DNA from: Ornithinimicrobium laminariae
Lineage (GTDB): Bacteria > Actinomycetota > Actinomycetes > Actinomycetales > Dermatophilaceae
Assembly (NCBI RefSeq): GCF_019457945.1
Contig: NZ_JAHZSU010000001.1
Span: forward strand, 186,001 to 250,000
Reading direction: 5' to 3'
Length of the DNA stretch: 64,000 nucleotides
Below are positions 26,276 through 35,514 of this stretch, in pieces. The position numbers and the translations under genes are program-made. The notes under the pieces were generated by a model, which had not been told where the DNA came from, made no database searches, and was given only the letters and a program-made list of their open reading frames with translations. Numbering within the stretch: position 1 is the first letter of the stretch; each line of letters begins with the position of its first letter.

Positions 26276-26533
26276 CTAATTGTCGTCGCTGCTCTTGCCG
26301 GAGGACTTGGGACCCCGCTGCGATGCACGCCCCACCTGTTGCTTGGTGCGCTGCGCAAATGCGTCGCCCCGGTCTCGCATGCCCTCGCCGCGGCGACGGG
26401 CCTCGGCAATCAGCCGCTCGCCCTCAGGCGTCCAGAACTGACGCTCTTCCTTGCGAGCCTCGACGGCGACATACCCCATGACGACAGCGCTGATGATCAG
26501 AACGAGCAGGATGCTGACGACAAGAAAAGGCAT
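26276..26533 (-). CDS. Small single-pass membrane protein of unknown function
   Basis: The 85-residue product begins with one hydrophobic helix (about 3-24, VSILLVLIISAVVMGYVAVEA). A highly charged cytoplasmic-type helix rich in Arg and Glu follows (GERLIAEARRRGEGMRDRGD), then a basic Ser/Lys tail. I do not recognise a named family. It lies in the minus-strand series between the DsbA-like gene and ftsY and is closed by a clear terminator. The composition is protein-like, and AGAG lies just before the ATG. Confidence 0.65.
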   Translation of the reverse strand: MPFLVVSILLVLIISAVVMGYVAVEARKEERQFWTPEGERLIAEARRRGEGMRDRGDAFAQRTKQQVGRASQRGPKSSGKSSDDN

Positions 26534-26624
26534 ATCTCTAGAGTGCGCTCGCCCGCGCTACAGGACCAACTCATCCCTCGGCGTGTCCGCATAGAAACGC
26601 CGAGGGGTGAGGTGATTCACATGC

Positions 26625-27329
26625 TCAGCGGCCAGACAGCGAGTTGATGAGACCGTTATCAAGCGGGTCACGCAGCGAGCGCTTGAGCTCGGCGAAACCG
26701 CTGAAGGTCGTCATCGTCTCGACTGCATCCCACAACTTCACAGCGTCCTCGTCGGAGGGCGTCGAGGAAATCACCGGGCCGAAGAAGGCGGGGCCGTTGG
26801 GGTCATCACCGAAGGCGAGGATAGGCGTGCCGACGTTGCCACCGGTGCGGCGCATGGCCTCGTCAGTGGACTCTTGCAACTCGGCGTCGTATTGAGTGTC
26901 CTCGGCTGCAGCAGCCAAGTCGGCGGGCAGGTTCACTGCCTCGAGGATCTCTGGCAATTGAGCCAGGATGGCCAGGTGGTGTGGGCCAATGGCGGCGTAC
27001 AAGTCCTTGCCTTCCAGCGGGCCGTCGATCTCCGGCGCGGTCTCCCACAGGCGGTTGCCCATCTCTTCGTACAACGCACCAATGACGTCAGCGCCATGCG
27101 CCTTCTTGGCGGCAGCGGCAACTCGCAACATCTTGTGGCCGACCTGGTGGCCCGTAGCGCTGTCCAAGTCATCCATTTCGTTGTTCAGCATGGCGAGGGA
27201 AATGAAGCGCCAGGTGGGCTTGATCTCGACCTGACGCGCAACCTGACGGAACCACTTGGCGGTCTGCCAGCAGAAGGGGCAGGCGGGGTCGAAGAAGAAC
27301 TCAACGGTGCGGGGCTGTGTTTCGGTCAT
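26625..27329 (-). CDS. DsbA-fold oxidoreductase, mycothiol-dependent nitroreductase-like
   Basis: The 234-residue product is a thioredoxin-fold protein with a DsbA-type helical insertion. The active site is FDPACPFCWQTAKW near residue 18 (Cys-Pro-Phe-Cys), and the cis-Pro lies in GGNVGTPILAFG near 175. The nearest group I know is the actinobacterial Rv2466c-type mycothiol-dependent reductase, which reduces disulfides or nitro compounds. The assignment to that subgroup is tentative. The ATG at 27329 is eight bases after the smc stop, inside the smc-led series. Confidence 0.78.
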   Translation of the reverse strand: MTETQPRTVEFFFDPACPFCWQTAKWFRQVARQVEIKPTWRFISLAMLNNEMDDLDSATGHQVGHKMLRVAAAAKKAHGADVIGALYEEMGNRLWETAPEIDGPLEGKDLYAAIGPHHLAILAQLPEILEAVNLPADLAAAAEDTQYDAELQESTDEAMRRTGGNVGTPILAFGDDPNGPAFFGPVISSTPSDEDAVKLWDAVETMTTFSGFAELKRSLRDPLDNGLINSLSGR

Positions 27330-27336
27330 GTCCGGT

Positions 27337-30300
27337 TCAACCAGTTGACTCCGCGAGTTGTTCCGACTGTGGTTCAACATTGTGGTTTTCGCGCAGACGC
27401 TGAGAAATGACGGTGGTCACCCCATCGCCCTGCATCGTCACGCCATACAGGGCATCGGCGATTTCCATTGTCCGCTTTTGGTGAGTGATAACAATCAATT
27501 GGCTTGAGTCTCGCAGCTCTTCAAACAAGGTGATGAGCCTGCCCAAGTTGGTGTCATCGAGCGCCGCCTCGACCTCGTCCATGATGTAGAACGGGCTGGG
27601 CCTGGCCTTGAAGATCGCGACCAGCAGGGCCACCGCCGTCAACGAGCGCTCACCACCAGAGAGCAACGAAAGGCGCTTGATCTTTTTGCCCGGCGGTCGA
27701 CCCTCCACTTCAATGCCAGTCGTCAGCATATTGTCGGGATCGGTCAGGACTAGCCGACCCGCGCCGCCCGGGAAGAGTCGCGAGAAGACACCCTCAAACT
27801 GCTCGGCGGTGTCGGCGAAGGCCTCGGTAAAGACTCGCTCCACTCGGTCATCAACCTCGCGCACGATCTCGAGAAGGTCCGCCTTGGACTGTCGCAGGTC
27901 TTCCACCTGGGCATTCAGGAAGTTGTAGCGCTCCTCCAGTGCCGTGAACTCCTCTAGCGCCAGCGGGTTGACCTTGCCCAGAGCATTGAGCTGCCGTTCG
28001 GCTTTGCGCAGTCGCTTCTCCTGCTCTGCACGGACAAAGTGCTCTGGCTCCGCTTCACCCTCAGGATCTTGCGGGCTGGGGATGGCCGGGATCGGCAGAT
28101 GCGGGCCAAACTCGTCCATAAGTTGCTCGGCGTTCATCCCCCACTCGTCAACGGCCTTCTGCTGCAAACTCTTGATCCGTAGCCGCTGCTCAGCACGGGC
28201 GACGTCATCCTGATGCACCGTGTCCGTGAGTTGCCGCAACCGATCTTCAAGATCGCGCAGTCCCGCGCGTCGCTCGGTGAGCTCGTGGTGGCGCTGGGCC
28301 TGTTCGCTAGCGAGTTCGTCGCGTCGGCGCACGGCTGCTTCAACCAACACCTCGGCCTGCTCAGCGACATACTTAGCACCTCGCGTCACGGCGATGGCTG
28401 CGGCGACAGAGGCTTCCCGGCGTTTGCGCTTAGCTGCAGCGCGCTCTTGGCTGACCTGCTCATGTTTGGCGGCCGCCTCCAGCCCATCTGCCCGCCCAGA
28501 GATCGCACGCACTCGCTCTTCTTGGGTGCGCAGCGCCAATCTGGCTTCAGTTTCCTGGGTTCTCGCCAGCGCCGCTAGCTCAGCCAACTCATCTTTGCGG
28601 CCGGTATCCGACTCCTCATCTGGTGCGGGCTCTTCGTTGGCGTTCGCGAGCCGCTGCTCTAGCTCAGCCAGGGTCCGCAACTTGTCCTCCAGCGCGGCCT
28701 GCGCGACACCAATCGTGGCCTGGTTGCGATCCCGGTCGGCCGCGGCGTCTCGCATCGCTGAACCCCACTGGCCCAACTGTTCGGCAATAGCCGTCATTTT
28801 GGCATCGGAGTTGTGCAGTTGATCTAGGGCTCGGTCTTCAGACTCCGCCAACTCACGCAACGTGTCAGTCGCCTTCTGCAACTCAAAGCCAAGGCGTTCG
28901 ACCTCCCCCGTGATGCGGTCCAACTCATCTTTGGCGGCGTCCAGGGAGGCTTGCACTTCGATCGTGCTGGGTGCCGTGCTGCTGCCACCACGTGCCCAGC
29001 CACGCCCATACACATCTCCTTGTGGGGTCACGACGCGAACGTGTGGTGAGTCCAGGTCAGCTATCAGACCCTGCGCCGGGGAGTCATCACCTTGTAGCAC
29101 CGTGTGGGCTAGCAGTGTCTCGAGCACAGGCGCGAGCTCCGGCTGCAGGGAGACGACATCTAGTGCCCACCGTGCCCCCTCGGGAAGGCTGGGGCGCGGG
29201 TTGTTCAGACCCCCAAACCCCTCCGGTATGCGGGTGGCACCGTCTGCGAACACCACGCCGGCTTGCCCGGCGTCAGTTGAACGTAGCCAACTCAGGGCGC
29301 TCGCGGCGCCGCCTGCCTCCGTGACCAAGACAGCCTCAGCGGCCCAGTCCAGCGCCGCCGCCACCTGACCTTCAAAGCCTGGCTCCACCTTGAGCGCCCT
29401 GGCCAACTTGCCCTTAACTGTGTCCAGACCTGATGCGGCCAAGGCTTCAGTGCCGTCTTTGCGTTGCAGGTTGAGGGCCAATGCTTCACACCGCGACCTG
29501 AGCCCGGTTTGCTGATCTAGAGCCGCCCTGCGCTGCCCTTTTAACTGCTCAACTGCAGCTTCAGCCGCTGCACGAGCCGACTGCGCTTTCTCAAATGCTG
29601 CGTCGAGACCCTCTTCGCCCTGCTCTACGTCCAGGATCGTTGCCTCAAGCGCGGCGAATTCGCGCTCCGCTTTGCTGGCACGTTCGCTCGCTGCGGCCAC
29701 GGCTTCACCCAACCTGCCAACTTCAGCATCGCCAGCTTCGACCCGGCTGCGACTAGCCGCGACTTGACCGGCCAACTTTGCCAGCCCCTCACGGCGATCG
29801 GCAGCAGCCCTGGCGAGTTGGGCCAACCGATTCTGCTCAGCCTGGAAGGCTTTCTCCGCTTCGGCCCGCCTGAGTCCAGCGCCTTCAAGGTCGCCCTGCA
29901 GCCGCTCGATCCGTTGGTGAATCTCGGCCTCTTGATCACGCATGTTGGCTGCCTGGTCCCGCAACTCTTCTGGGTCGCGACCACGCTTGGTGTTGGATGC
30001 CTCTTCGTCCGCTTCGGCATTGTGCAGTCGCACTCGCTCTGCCGCGAGGTCAGCTGTTGAGCGCACCCGTTCCACCAGGGAAGACAGCGCATACCAGCGT
30101 TGTTGTGCGTCATCGAGATCTGGCGCGGCGGCAGCGTTGAGGTCTTCAAGCTCGCTGAGACTGAGACGGCCAGCGTCCAGTTGCTGGCGAGCCGCCGTCT
30201 GCTTCGTCAGCATCGCCTTTTTATCCGCCAACTCTGCGGCCAAAGCAGACGTCATCTGCACAAGATCATCAGCAAGCAGGCGCAGCCGAGCATCGCGGAC

Positions 30301-30963
30301 GGTCGCTTGAATCGAGCCTGCTCGCCGGGCGGTTTCTGCCTGCCTGCCCAGGGGCCCCAATTGGCGTCGGATCTCGGTGGTCAGATCGGCCAGCCGCGTC
30401 AGGTTCGACTCCATTGCGTCGAGTTTGCGCAGCGCCCGCTCTTTTCGTTTGCGGTGCTTGAGCACGCCAGAGGCTTCTTCGATGAAGCCTCTGCGCTCCT
30501 CGGGGGTGGCGCGCAGCACCTGGTCTAGCTGTCCCTGCCCAACAATGACGTGCATCTCGCGCCCGATGCCAGAGTCAGCAAGCAACTCCTGCACGTCGAG
30601 CAGTCGGGCCGAGGTGCCGTTGATGGCGTAGTCCGAGCCACCACTACGGAACATGGTGCGGGTGATGGTGACTTCGGAGTAGTCGATCGGCAATGCACCA
30701 TCGGTGTTGTCGATGGTGAGCGACACTTCAGCTCGGCCTAGCGGAGGGCGTCCGGTGGTGCCCGCAAAAATGACATCTTCCATCTTGCCGCCACGCAGGC
30801 TTTTAGCGCCCTGCTCCCCCATTACCCATGCGAGTGCGTCAACGACGTTCGACTTGCCAGATCCGTTGGGCCCGACGATGCAGGTGATGCCTGGTTCGAG
30901 TCGCATCGTCGTTGCCGAGGCGAACGACTTAAACCCCTTGAGGGTCAGACTCTTGACATACAT
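27337..30963 (-). CDS. smc: Chromosome partition protein SMC
   Basis: SMC organises and separates chromosomes with ScpA and ScpB. The 1208-residue product has the N-terminal Walker A GPNGSGKSNVVDALAWVMG (about 32), a long coiled coil (about 170-490), the hinge (about 500-660, around VSLQPELAPVLETLLAHTVL), a second coiled coil and the C-terminal LSGGERSLTAVALL signature with Walker B FYIMDEVEAALDD. The ATG at 30963 has AGGAG six bases before it; upstream open frame lacks homology. In mycobacteria smc is also followed by ftsY-ffh. Confidence 0.97.
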   Translation of the reverse strand: MYVKSLTLKGFKSFASATTMRLEPGITCIVGPNGSGKSNVVDALAWVMGEQGAKSLRGGKMEDVIFAGTTGRPPLGRAEVSLTIDNTDGALPIDYSEVTITRTMFRSGGSDYAINGTSARLLDVQELLADSGIGREMHVIVGQGQLDQVLRATPEERRGFIEEASGVLKHRKRKERALRKLDAMESNLTRLADLTTEIRRQLGPLGRQAETARRAGSIQATVRDARLRLLADDLVQMTSALAAELADKKAMLTKQTAARQQLDAGRLSLSELEDLNAAAAPDLDDAQQRWYALSSLVERVRSTADLAAERVRLHNAEADEEASNTKRGRDPEELRDQAANMRDQEAEIHQRIERLQGDLEGAGLRRAEAEKAFQAEQNRLAQLARAAADRREGLAKLAGQVAASRSRVEAGDAEVGRLGEAVAAASERASKAEREFAALEATILDVEQGEEGLDAAFEKAQSARAAAEAAVEQLKGQRRAALDQQTGLRSRCEALALNLQRKDGTEALAASGLDTVKGKLARALKVEPGFEGQVAAALDWAAEAVLVTEAGGAASALSWLRSTDAGQAGVVFADGATRIPEGFGGLNNPRPSLPEGARWALDVVSLQPELAPVLETLLAHTVLQGDDSPAQGLIADLDSPHVRVVTPQGDVYGRGWARGGSSTAPSTIEVQASLDAAKDELDRITGEVERLGFELQKATDTLRELAESEDRALDQLHNSDAKMTAIAEQLGQWGSAMRDAAADRDRNQATIGVAQAALEDKLRTLAELEQRLANANEEPAPDEESDTGRKDELAELAALARTQETEARLALRTQEERVRAISGRADGLEAAAKHEQVSQERAAAKRKRREASVAAAIAVTRGAKYVAEQAEVLVEAAVRRRDELASEQAQRHHELTERRAGLRDLEDRLRQLTDTVHQDDVARAEQRLRIKSLQQKAVDEWGMNAEQLMDEFGPHLPIPAIPSPQDPEGEAEPEHFVRAEQEKRLRKAERQLNALGKVNPLALEEFTALEERYNFLNAQVEDLRQSKADLLEIVREVDDRVERVFTEAFADTAEQFEGVFSRLFPGGAGRLVLTDPDNMLTTGIEVEGRPPGKKIKRLSLLSGGERSLTAVALLVAIFKARPSPFYIMDEVEAALDDTNLGRLITLFEELRDSSQLIVITHQKRTMEIADALYGVTMQGDGVTTVISQRLRENHNVEPQSEQLAESTG

Positions 30964-31038
30964 CGGACGGTCGCTCCTGGGTGCTGGTCTCTTGGCGCAG
31001 GTTTGCCACTTTAGTCGCGGCGGCGCCACGACGAGAGG

Positions 31039-31479
31039 TTATCCACTGACGCAGAACTCATTGCCTTCCGGATCGGCCATCACGTGCCAGTGGTGTGGCC
31101 CCTGCGAACCACTCTCCAGGTATGTCGCGCCCCGGGCTACCAGAGCATCTCGCGCCTGATCCAAAGGAACCTCGGGCACTCGAACGTCGATGTGCAGTCG
31201 GTTCTTACCAGCCTTGGCTTCCGGCACATCTTGAAACAAGATCCGCTGTCGGTTCGGCCCATCCCCGAGCGCACCCGAGGTGATGGCCGCGGTCCCTCGC
31301 CAGACGAGCTGCCCACGATGCTCTTCGGTGTTTGACTCGGTGGCGAAGCCTTCATCGATCATCCGCCGGATGAAGGCTTCGTCGGTGGGCTCCACCACCC
31401 AGTCAAGAGTTTCAGCCCACCAATCAGCCAACTGATGAGCCGCCTGGGTGTCAACCACAATCTGAATGGTGCGCGCCAC
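31039..31479 (-). CDS. VOC (glyoxalase-like) family protein
   Basis: The 146-residue product has two beta-alpha-beta-beta-beta modules of the vicinal-oxygen-chelate fold: an N-terminal IQIVVDTQAAHQLADWWAETL and a C-terminal HWHVMADPEGNEFCVS, the usual ending of glyoxalase-like proteins. The substrate is unknown. GTG is the start, with AGAGAGGT just before it. It is three bases after acyP and 75 bases before smc, so it belongs to the mutM-acyP-smc series. Confidence 0.85.
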   Translation of the reverse strand: MARTIQIVVDTQAAHQLADWWAETLDWVVEPTDEAFIRRMIDEGFATESNTEEHRGQLVWRGTAAITSGALGDGPNRQRILFQDVPEAKAGKNRLHIDVRVPEVPLDQARDALVARGATYLESGSQGPHHWHVMADPEGNEFCVSG

Positions 31480-31482
31480 GAT

Positions 31483-31779
31483 CTACCTCTCTCTGAAGCC
31501 GCTCAACTCCGCGCGAGCAGCGTGCCACTGCGTCACGAGGCCCAACACCCGTCCGGGGCGACCTGCGGGCTCAGCGTCCGGTTCCAACATACTCAGCAAG
31601 GTTTCAATCTGCTCTTCGCTGCCTTGAGCACAGACTTCGACACGGCCATCACTAAGGTTGCGGGCATAACCCACCAAACCCAACTCAAGCGCCCTGGCCC
31701 GAGTCCACCAGCGGAACCCCACACCTTGGACATTTCCCCGGACAAACGCCAGGGCTCGTGCCGATGACTGCTCGCTCAT
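31483..31779 (-). CDS. acyP: Acylphosphatase
   Basis: Acylphosphatase hydrolyses acyl phosphates such as 1,3-bisphosphoglycerate. The 98-residue product has both active-site motifs: [13 protein letters not shown] (the Arg binds phosphate) and [13 protein letters not shown] (the catalytic Asn). The ATG at 31779 overlaps the mutM stop (ATGA); an upstream start at 31806 would sit inside mutM. A small acylphosphatase between mutM and smc is common in actinobacteria. Confidence 0.93.
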   Translation of the reverse strand: MSEQSSARALAFVRGNVQGVGFRWWTRARALELGLVGYARNLSDGRVEVCAQGSEEQIETLLSMLEPDAEPAGRPGRVLGLVTQWHAARAELSGFRER

Positions 31780-32678
31780 CGTGAGCCTCGGGGTGCTGGC
31801 TGGCACATGGGGCAGAAGTGACTGGACCTGTTCATAAACACCTCACGTTGGATCAGCGTGCCGCAACGAGTGCACGGCTGGCCTGTTTGCCCGTAGGCAT
31901 CAAGGGAGCGGTCAAAATAGCCGCTCTGTCCGTTGATGTTGACGTAAAGGGCATCAAAACTTGTCCCGCCGACGTCGAGGGCGGCGGTCATCACATCGGT
32001 GGCGTGCTCCAGCAATCGGGTGAGCGCTGGCTTCGTGAGGGATGACGCTGGGCGTGCCCCATGAATCTTGGCTCGCCAGAGCGCCTCGTCAGCATAGATG
32101 TTGCCAATTCCGCTGACCACGTTCTGATCCAACAAGAGACGTTTGATCGCGGTGTCTTTGGTCTTGAGCACCCTGACAACAGCCGGCAGGTCAAAGGCTG
32201 CCTCAAGAGGATCGGCGGCGATATGCGTGACAGATGCCGGTATGCCGTGCGGGTGCTCACCCTGAGCGGCACCACCGCGATGATCTGGGGCCAGGTCGGT
32301 CAAGGCCAAACCACCGAAAGTGCGCTGGTCGACGAACCGCAACTGCGGATCGCCATCGGTAAAGGTGAAGATCGCATGCGCATGCTTTTGCCGGGGCGCC
32401 TGGGCAGGATCAACCAATAGTTGACCGCTCATCCCCAGGTGGACAACGAGCGCCTGCGGGTCCTCATCAGGCGTCTGCACGACCAGCCAGAGATACTTCC
32501 CCCGCCGGTCAGCTGCCAATAGTTGCCCGCCAGCTAAGCGATCAGCCAGGTCCATCGGCCCGGCTACGTGGCGCCGAGCCACCCGATCGCCGCGGATATC
32601 AACCTGGGCGATGGTCCGGCCAATCGCGTGCTGCGCAACGCCACGGCGGACGACTTCGACTTCAGGTAGCTCCGGCAC
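31776..32678 (-). CDS. mutM: Formamidopyrimidine-DNA glycosylase
   Basis: MutM removes oxidised purines such as 8-oxoguanine from DNA and nicks the site. The 300-residue product starts [13 protein letters not shown], with the catalytic Pro2 and Glu3. It has the helix-two-turn-helix region with [16 protein letters not shown] and a C-terminal zinc finger (CTRC and CPMC pairs). Length is slightly above the usual 270-290. It lies nine bases after rnc and overlaps acyP. Confidence 0.96.
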   Translation of the reverse strand: MPELPEVEVVRRGVAQHAIGRTIAQVDIRGDRVARRHVAGPMDLADRLAGGQLLAADRRGKYLWLVVQTPDEDPQALVVHLGMSGQLLVDPAQAPRQKHAHAIFTFTDGDPQLRFVDQRTFGGLALTDLAPDHRGGAAQGEHPHGIPASVTHIAADPLEAAFDLPAVVRVLKTKDTAIKRLLLDQNVVSGIGNIYADEALWRAKIHGARPASSLTKPALTRLLEHATDVMTAALDVGGTSFDALYVNINGQSGYFDRSLDAYGQTGQPCTRCGTLIQREVFMNRSSHFCPMCQPAPRGSR

Positions 32679-32686
32679 GACCCCTG

Positions 32687-33490
32687 CTAGTCACAATCGG
32701 GGCCGACGGCGCCCAGGTTAGAGTCATCGGCTGCACCAGCCATGGCGGCCACCCGCTCCGACAGCACTTGGTAGGCAGCTTCCGCGGCCTGCTGCTCGGC
32801 GGCCTTCTTGGAGCGGCCAGTGCCGAGCCCGATGACTTCGGTGCCCAGATAGGCCGAGGCGGTGAAGCGCTTGTCGTGGTCTGGCCCGTCAAACTCGACG
32901 TCGTAGGTGACCACGTCATTGCTCAACTCTGCGGCGATCTCTTGCAGGGAGGTCTTCCAGTCCAGTGCAGCACCGAGCGAAGCGCTTTCGCGCATCAACG
33001 GGTCGAGCAGGTGGTGGACCAACGCGTCTGCGGCGGGCATCCCCAATTCGAGATAGACGCAACCGATCACGGCTTCGGTGGTGTCAGCCAGAATGCTGTC
33101 TTTGTCTCGTCCCCCAGTGGCAAGTTCACCCTTGCCCAGAAGCACGTAGTCGCCGAGCCCAATCGTCCGAGCCACAGACGCCAGGGCACGGGTGTTAACC
33201 ACCGCGGCGCGCAACTTCGCGAGTTGCCCTTCCGGGAGGTCTTCATGCTTTCGATAGAGCGCGTCAGTCACCACGATGCCGAGCACTGAGTCGCCCAAGA
33301 ATTCCAGGCGCTCGTTGTGCGGGACCCCGCCGTTTTCGTACGCGTACGACCGGTGGGTCACGGCACGCCGAAGCAGCGCCTCGCCGCTCAACCCACCAAC
33401 AACCCCACGAAGATATTCGTTGAAGTCATCCAGCGGATGAGCGTCGGACGCTGCTGACGATGCAGGTGATGCGCTAGTCGAGGAGTTCAC
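32687..33490 (-). CDS. rnc: Ribonuclease III
   Basis: RNase III cleaves double-stranded RNA in rRNA maturation and mRNA decay. The 267-residue product has the signature [13 protein letters not shown], a second acidic site in [13 protein letters not shown] and a C-terminal dsRNA-binding domain (about 175-245). A Ser/Ala-rich stretch of about 18 residues precedes the domain and a short acidic tail follows. The start is GTG. It lies between rpmF and mutM as usual. Confidence 0.96.
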   Translation of the reverse strand: MNSSTSASPASSAASDAHPLDDFNEYLRGVVGGLSGEALLRRAVTHRSYAYENGGVPHNERLEFLGDSVLGIVVTDALYRKHEDLPEGQLAKLRAAVVNTRALASVARTIGLGDYVLLGKGELATGGRDKDSILADTTEAVIGCVYLELGMPAADALVHHLLDPLMRESASLGAALDWKTSLQEIAAELSNDVVTYDVEFDGPDHDKRFTASAYLGTEVIGLGTGRSKKAAEQQAAEAAYQVLSERVAAMAGAADDSNLGAVGPDCD

Positions 33491-33509
33491 GACTGCGTAT
33501 CGGATCTAC

Positions 33510-33704
33510 TCAGTTCTGGTGCTCGGTGCGCTCGGCGACGTCGTAGTGACGCTCGCCGTAGTTGCCGCACGAGGGGCAGGCGCGGTGGGCCTGTGCCGGG
33601 GACTGGCACTTGGGGCACACGGTCAATGCGACCGGGGCTGCCTTCCAGTTCGCACGGCGGCTCCGGGTGTTGGAGCGAGACATCTTGCGCTTCGGGACGG
33701 CCAC
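33510..33704 (-). CDS. rpmF: 50S ribosomal protein L32, zinc-binding form
   Basis: The 64-residue product has the L32 N-terminus MAVPKRKMSRSNTRSRRANW and the four zinc ligands in CPKC and CPSC. It is therefore the C+ paralogue used when zinc is plentiful; no Zur site is obvious here. The start is GTG with GAGG about eight bases before it. It is one base after the DUF177 gene, the usual yceD-rpmF pair. Confidence 0.96.
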   Translation of the reverse strand: MAVPKRKMSRSNTRSRRANWKAAPVALTVCPKCQSPAQAHRACPSCGNYGERHYDVAERTEHQN

Positions 33705-33705
33705 G

Positions 33706-34287
33706 TCAGGTCCTCTTCTCGTCGTCGGTGGGGGCTGTGTGGGTCAAATCTGCCAACACAGACCACCGTGGGTCTAAAACTTCATGGTAATGCTCGGGGT
33801 CATCGCTCAAGTGCGCGCCGCATTCGGAGCACAAACCTGGGCAGTCCTCCCGGCACACGGGCTGGAACGGAAAAGTGGTGACCACTGCATCCGTTACCAA
33901 CTCTTCCAGGTCCATCAGGTCCTGGACGAGCTCGCGTTGTTCATCTTGCTCATCGTCTGCCCCCACCTCGCGGTGGTGTGCAGCCCGGTCCGGATAAGCG
34001 AACAGTTCCTGAAAGAAGACATCCACGTCGGTGGATATCGGATCCAGGCACCGCACGCATTCGCCGGTAGCGGTTGCTTTGACCGACCCCGTTGCCAGGA
34101 CACCTTCGACAACCGATTCCATGCGCAAATCCAACTTGACCTGCTGGCCAGGTTGGATGCCCAGGACGTCAGTGCCGATGAGGTCCTCGAGAGTGACGAC
34201 ATGCTGAGCCGTTTGCATCGTGCCCGGTCGTCGGACCAGTTCCCGGGTATCGAAGACCCAGGGGCCTTCTTCTTCCTGGTGCACCAT
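33706..34287 (-). CDS. DUF177 (YceD) family protein
   Basis: The 193-residue product is of the YceD/DUF177 family, which in other bacteria is linked to 23S rRNA metabolism. It is always encoded beside rpmF. TGECVRCLDPI near residue 75 and the C-terminal CREDCPGLCSECGAHL Cys cluster are family marks and suggest a metal-binding site. The middle has an acidic segment (EVGADDEQDEQRELVQDL). The ATG at 34287 is chosen; a GTG three codons earlier (34296) is also possible. Confidence 0.88.
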   Translation of the reverse strand: MVHQEEEGPWVFDTRELVRRPGTMQTAQHVVTLEDLIGTDVLGIQPGQQVKLDLRMESVVEGVLATGSVKATATGECVRCLDPISTDVDVFFQELFAYPDRAAHHREVGADDEQDEQRELVQDLMDLEELVTDAVVTTFPFQPVCREDCPGLCSECGAHLSDDPEHYHEVLDPRWSVLADLTHTAPTDDEKRT

Positions 34288-34408
34288 GCTGAACACTGCC
34301 TGTCGTTGTCTGTTGGGTCAGCCTCACGGGTTAAGGCAGGCCGACGTGCAAGATTACCTGCAGGAGTGGCTCTACTCCAACTCTGCTGTTCCGTGCGGGC
34401 TCGGCGCT

Positions 34409-34876
34409 CTATTTCAGAGCGTCCCAGACAGCCCGAGGAACAAGGTGGGAGACGTCTCCACCGTATGACGCCACTTCCGTCACCAACGAGCTGGAGACGT
34501 GATCCCACTGGGGGTCAGACGGCAAAAAGAAGGTCTCCACACCGGCCAATTGCCGATTCATTCGGGCCATCGGGAGTTCGTATTCATAGTCGCCCGGGCC
34601 ACGAATGCCCTTAACGATTGCCCCGGCTCCAAGGTCAGCGCAGACCTCAACAAGCAAGACGTCCGAGAAGGTCTCGACGCGAACTCCGCGATCGTCCTCA
34701 AGAGAATCACGCATCAGCGCAACTCGTTCAACCACAGGAAACCGACCGGTCTTCGCCGGGTTGTGCATGATCACGACAATCAGCTCATCAAAGTGCTGAC
34801 GGGCTCTCTCGATGATGTCGACGTGGCCATTGGTCACTGGGTCAAACGATCCTGGCAAAACCGCGCGCCTCGTCAT
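34409..34876 (-). CDS. coaD: Phosphopantetheine adenylyltransferase
   Basis: CoaD makes dephospho-CoA from 4'-phosphopantetheine and ATP. The 155-residue product has the N-terminal PGSFDPVTNGHVDIIERA, with the T/HxGH-type nucleotidyltransferase motif, the central IVKGIRGPGDYEYELPMARMN and the family-typical length. Its ATG overlaps the rsmD stop (ATGA), the common rsmD-coaD pair. A gap of about 120 bases separates it from the DUF177 gene and probably holds a promoter. Confidence 0.96.
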   Translation of the reverse strand: MTRRAVLPGSFDPVTNGHVDIIERARQHFDELIVVIMHNPAKTGRFPVVERVALMRDSLEDDRGVRVETFSDVLLVEVCADLGAGAIVKGIRGPGDYEYELPMARMNRQLAGVETFFLPSDPQWDHVSSSLVTEVASYGGDVSHLVPRAVWDALK

Positions 34877-35478
34877 GGTGCGACCTCTCCGTCGGATTCT
34901 CGCTGCGCAAAATGCAATGTGGTCTCACCATAGGCGGGGCTCGCGACCGCTGCCCAGCCCTCTGGCCACTCAGGCCCCGGGCTGCGCGTTGACCGCTCCA
35001 AGACAAACACACCGTCGGGTGCAAGCCAGCCGTGCGCGACAATAGCGGCAATCACGTCAGCAACCTCCGCCTCGCTGAGTGGGTAAGGCGGGTCCGCCAA
35101 AATTATGTCTGCCCCCGGCCGCTCAGGATGGTCAAACCCGCCCTCGGCTGGCCCCCGTTCGAGCACCCGCAGCACCTTTTCCGCGGCAACTTTGACCATC
35201 GGCAACTCCAAGTCGCGAGCGTTGCGCTGAATCACCTGGCTGGCCGCACGATTGCTCTCCACGCATAGCACTCGGGTCGCCCCTCGCGAGGCCAGCTCGA
35301 GGCCAAAGGCCCCCGACCCGGCATACAAATCCAGCGCCCAGGCCTCGTCAATCTCGGTCATCGCGGCGAGGCGAGAGAACAGCGCTTCGCGCGCCCGGTC
35401 AGTCGTTGGCCTGGTGCCGTCGCCTCGCGGCGTTGCTAAACGGCGGCCGCCAGCGGTGCCAGAAATGATCCGTGTCAC
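34873..35478 (-). CDS. rsmD: 16S rRNA (guanine-966-N2)-methyltransferase
   Basis: RsmD methylates G966 of 16S rRNA. The 201-residue product begins TRIISGTAGGRRLATP and has the SAM-binding LDLYAGSGAFGLELASRGA and the N-methyltransferase motif ILADPPYPLSEAEV. The chosen start is GTG at 35478. It is coupled to coaD downstream and lies 36 bases after recG. Confidence 0.94.
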   Translation of the reverse strand: MTRIISGTAGGRRLATPRGDGTRPTTDRAREALFSRLAAMTEIDEAWALDLYAGSGAFGLELASRGATRVLCVESNRAASQVIQRNARDLELPMVKVAAEKVLRVLERGPAEGGFDHPERPGADIILADPPYPLSEAEVADVIAAIVAHGWLAPDGVFVLERSTRSPGPEWPEGWAAVASPAYGETTLHFAQRESDGEVAP

Positions 35479-35514
35479 CCAGTCATGGTGGCAGATCCTG
35501 GCTTCCAGATCGCT

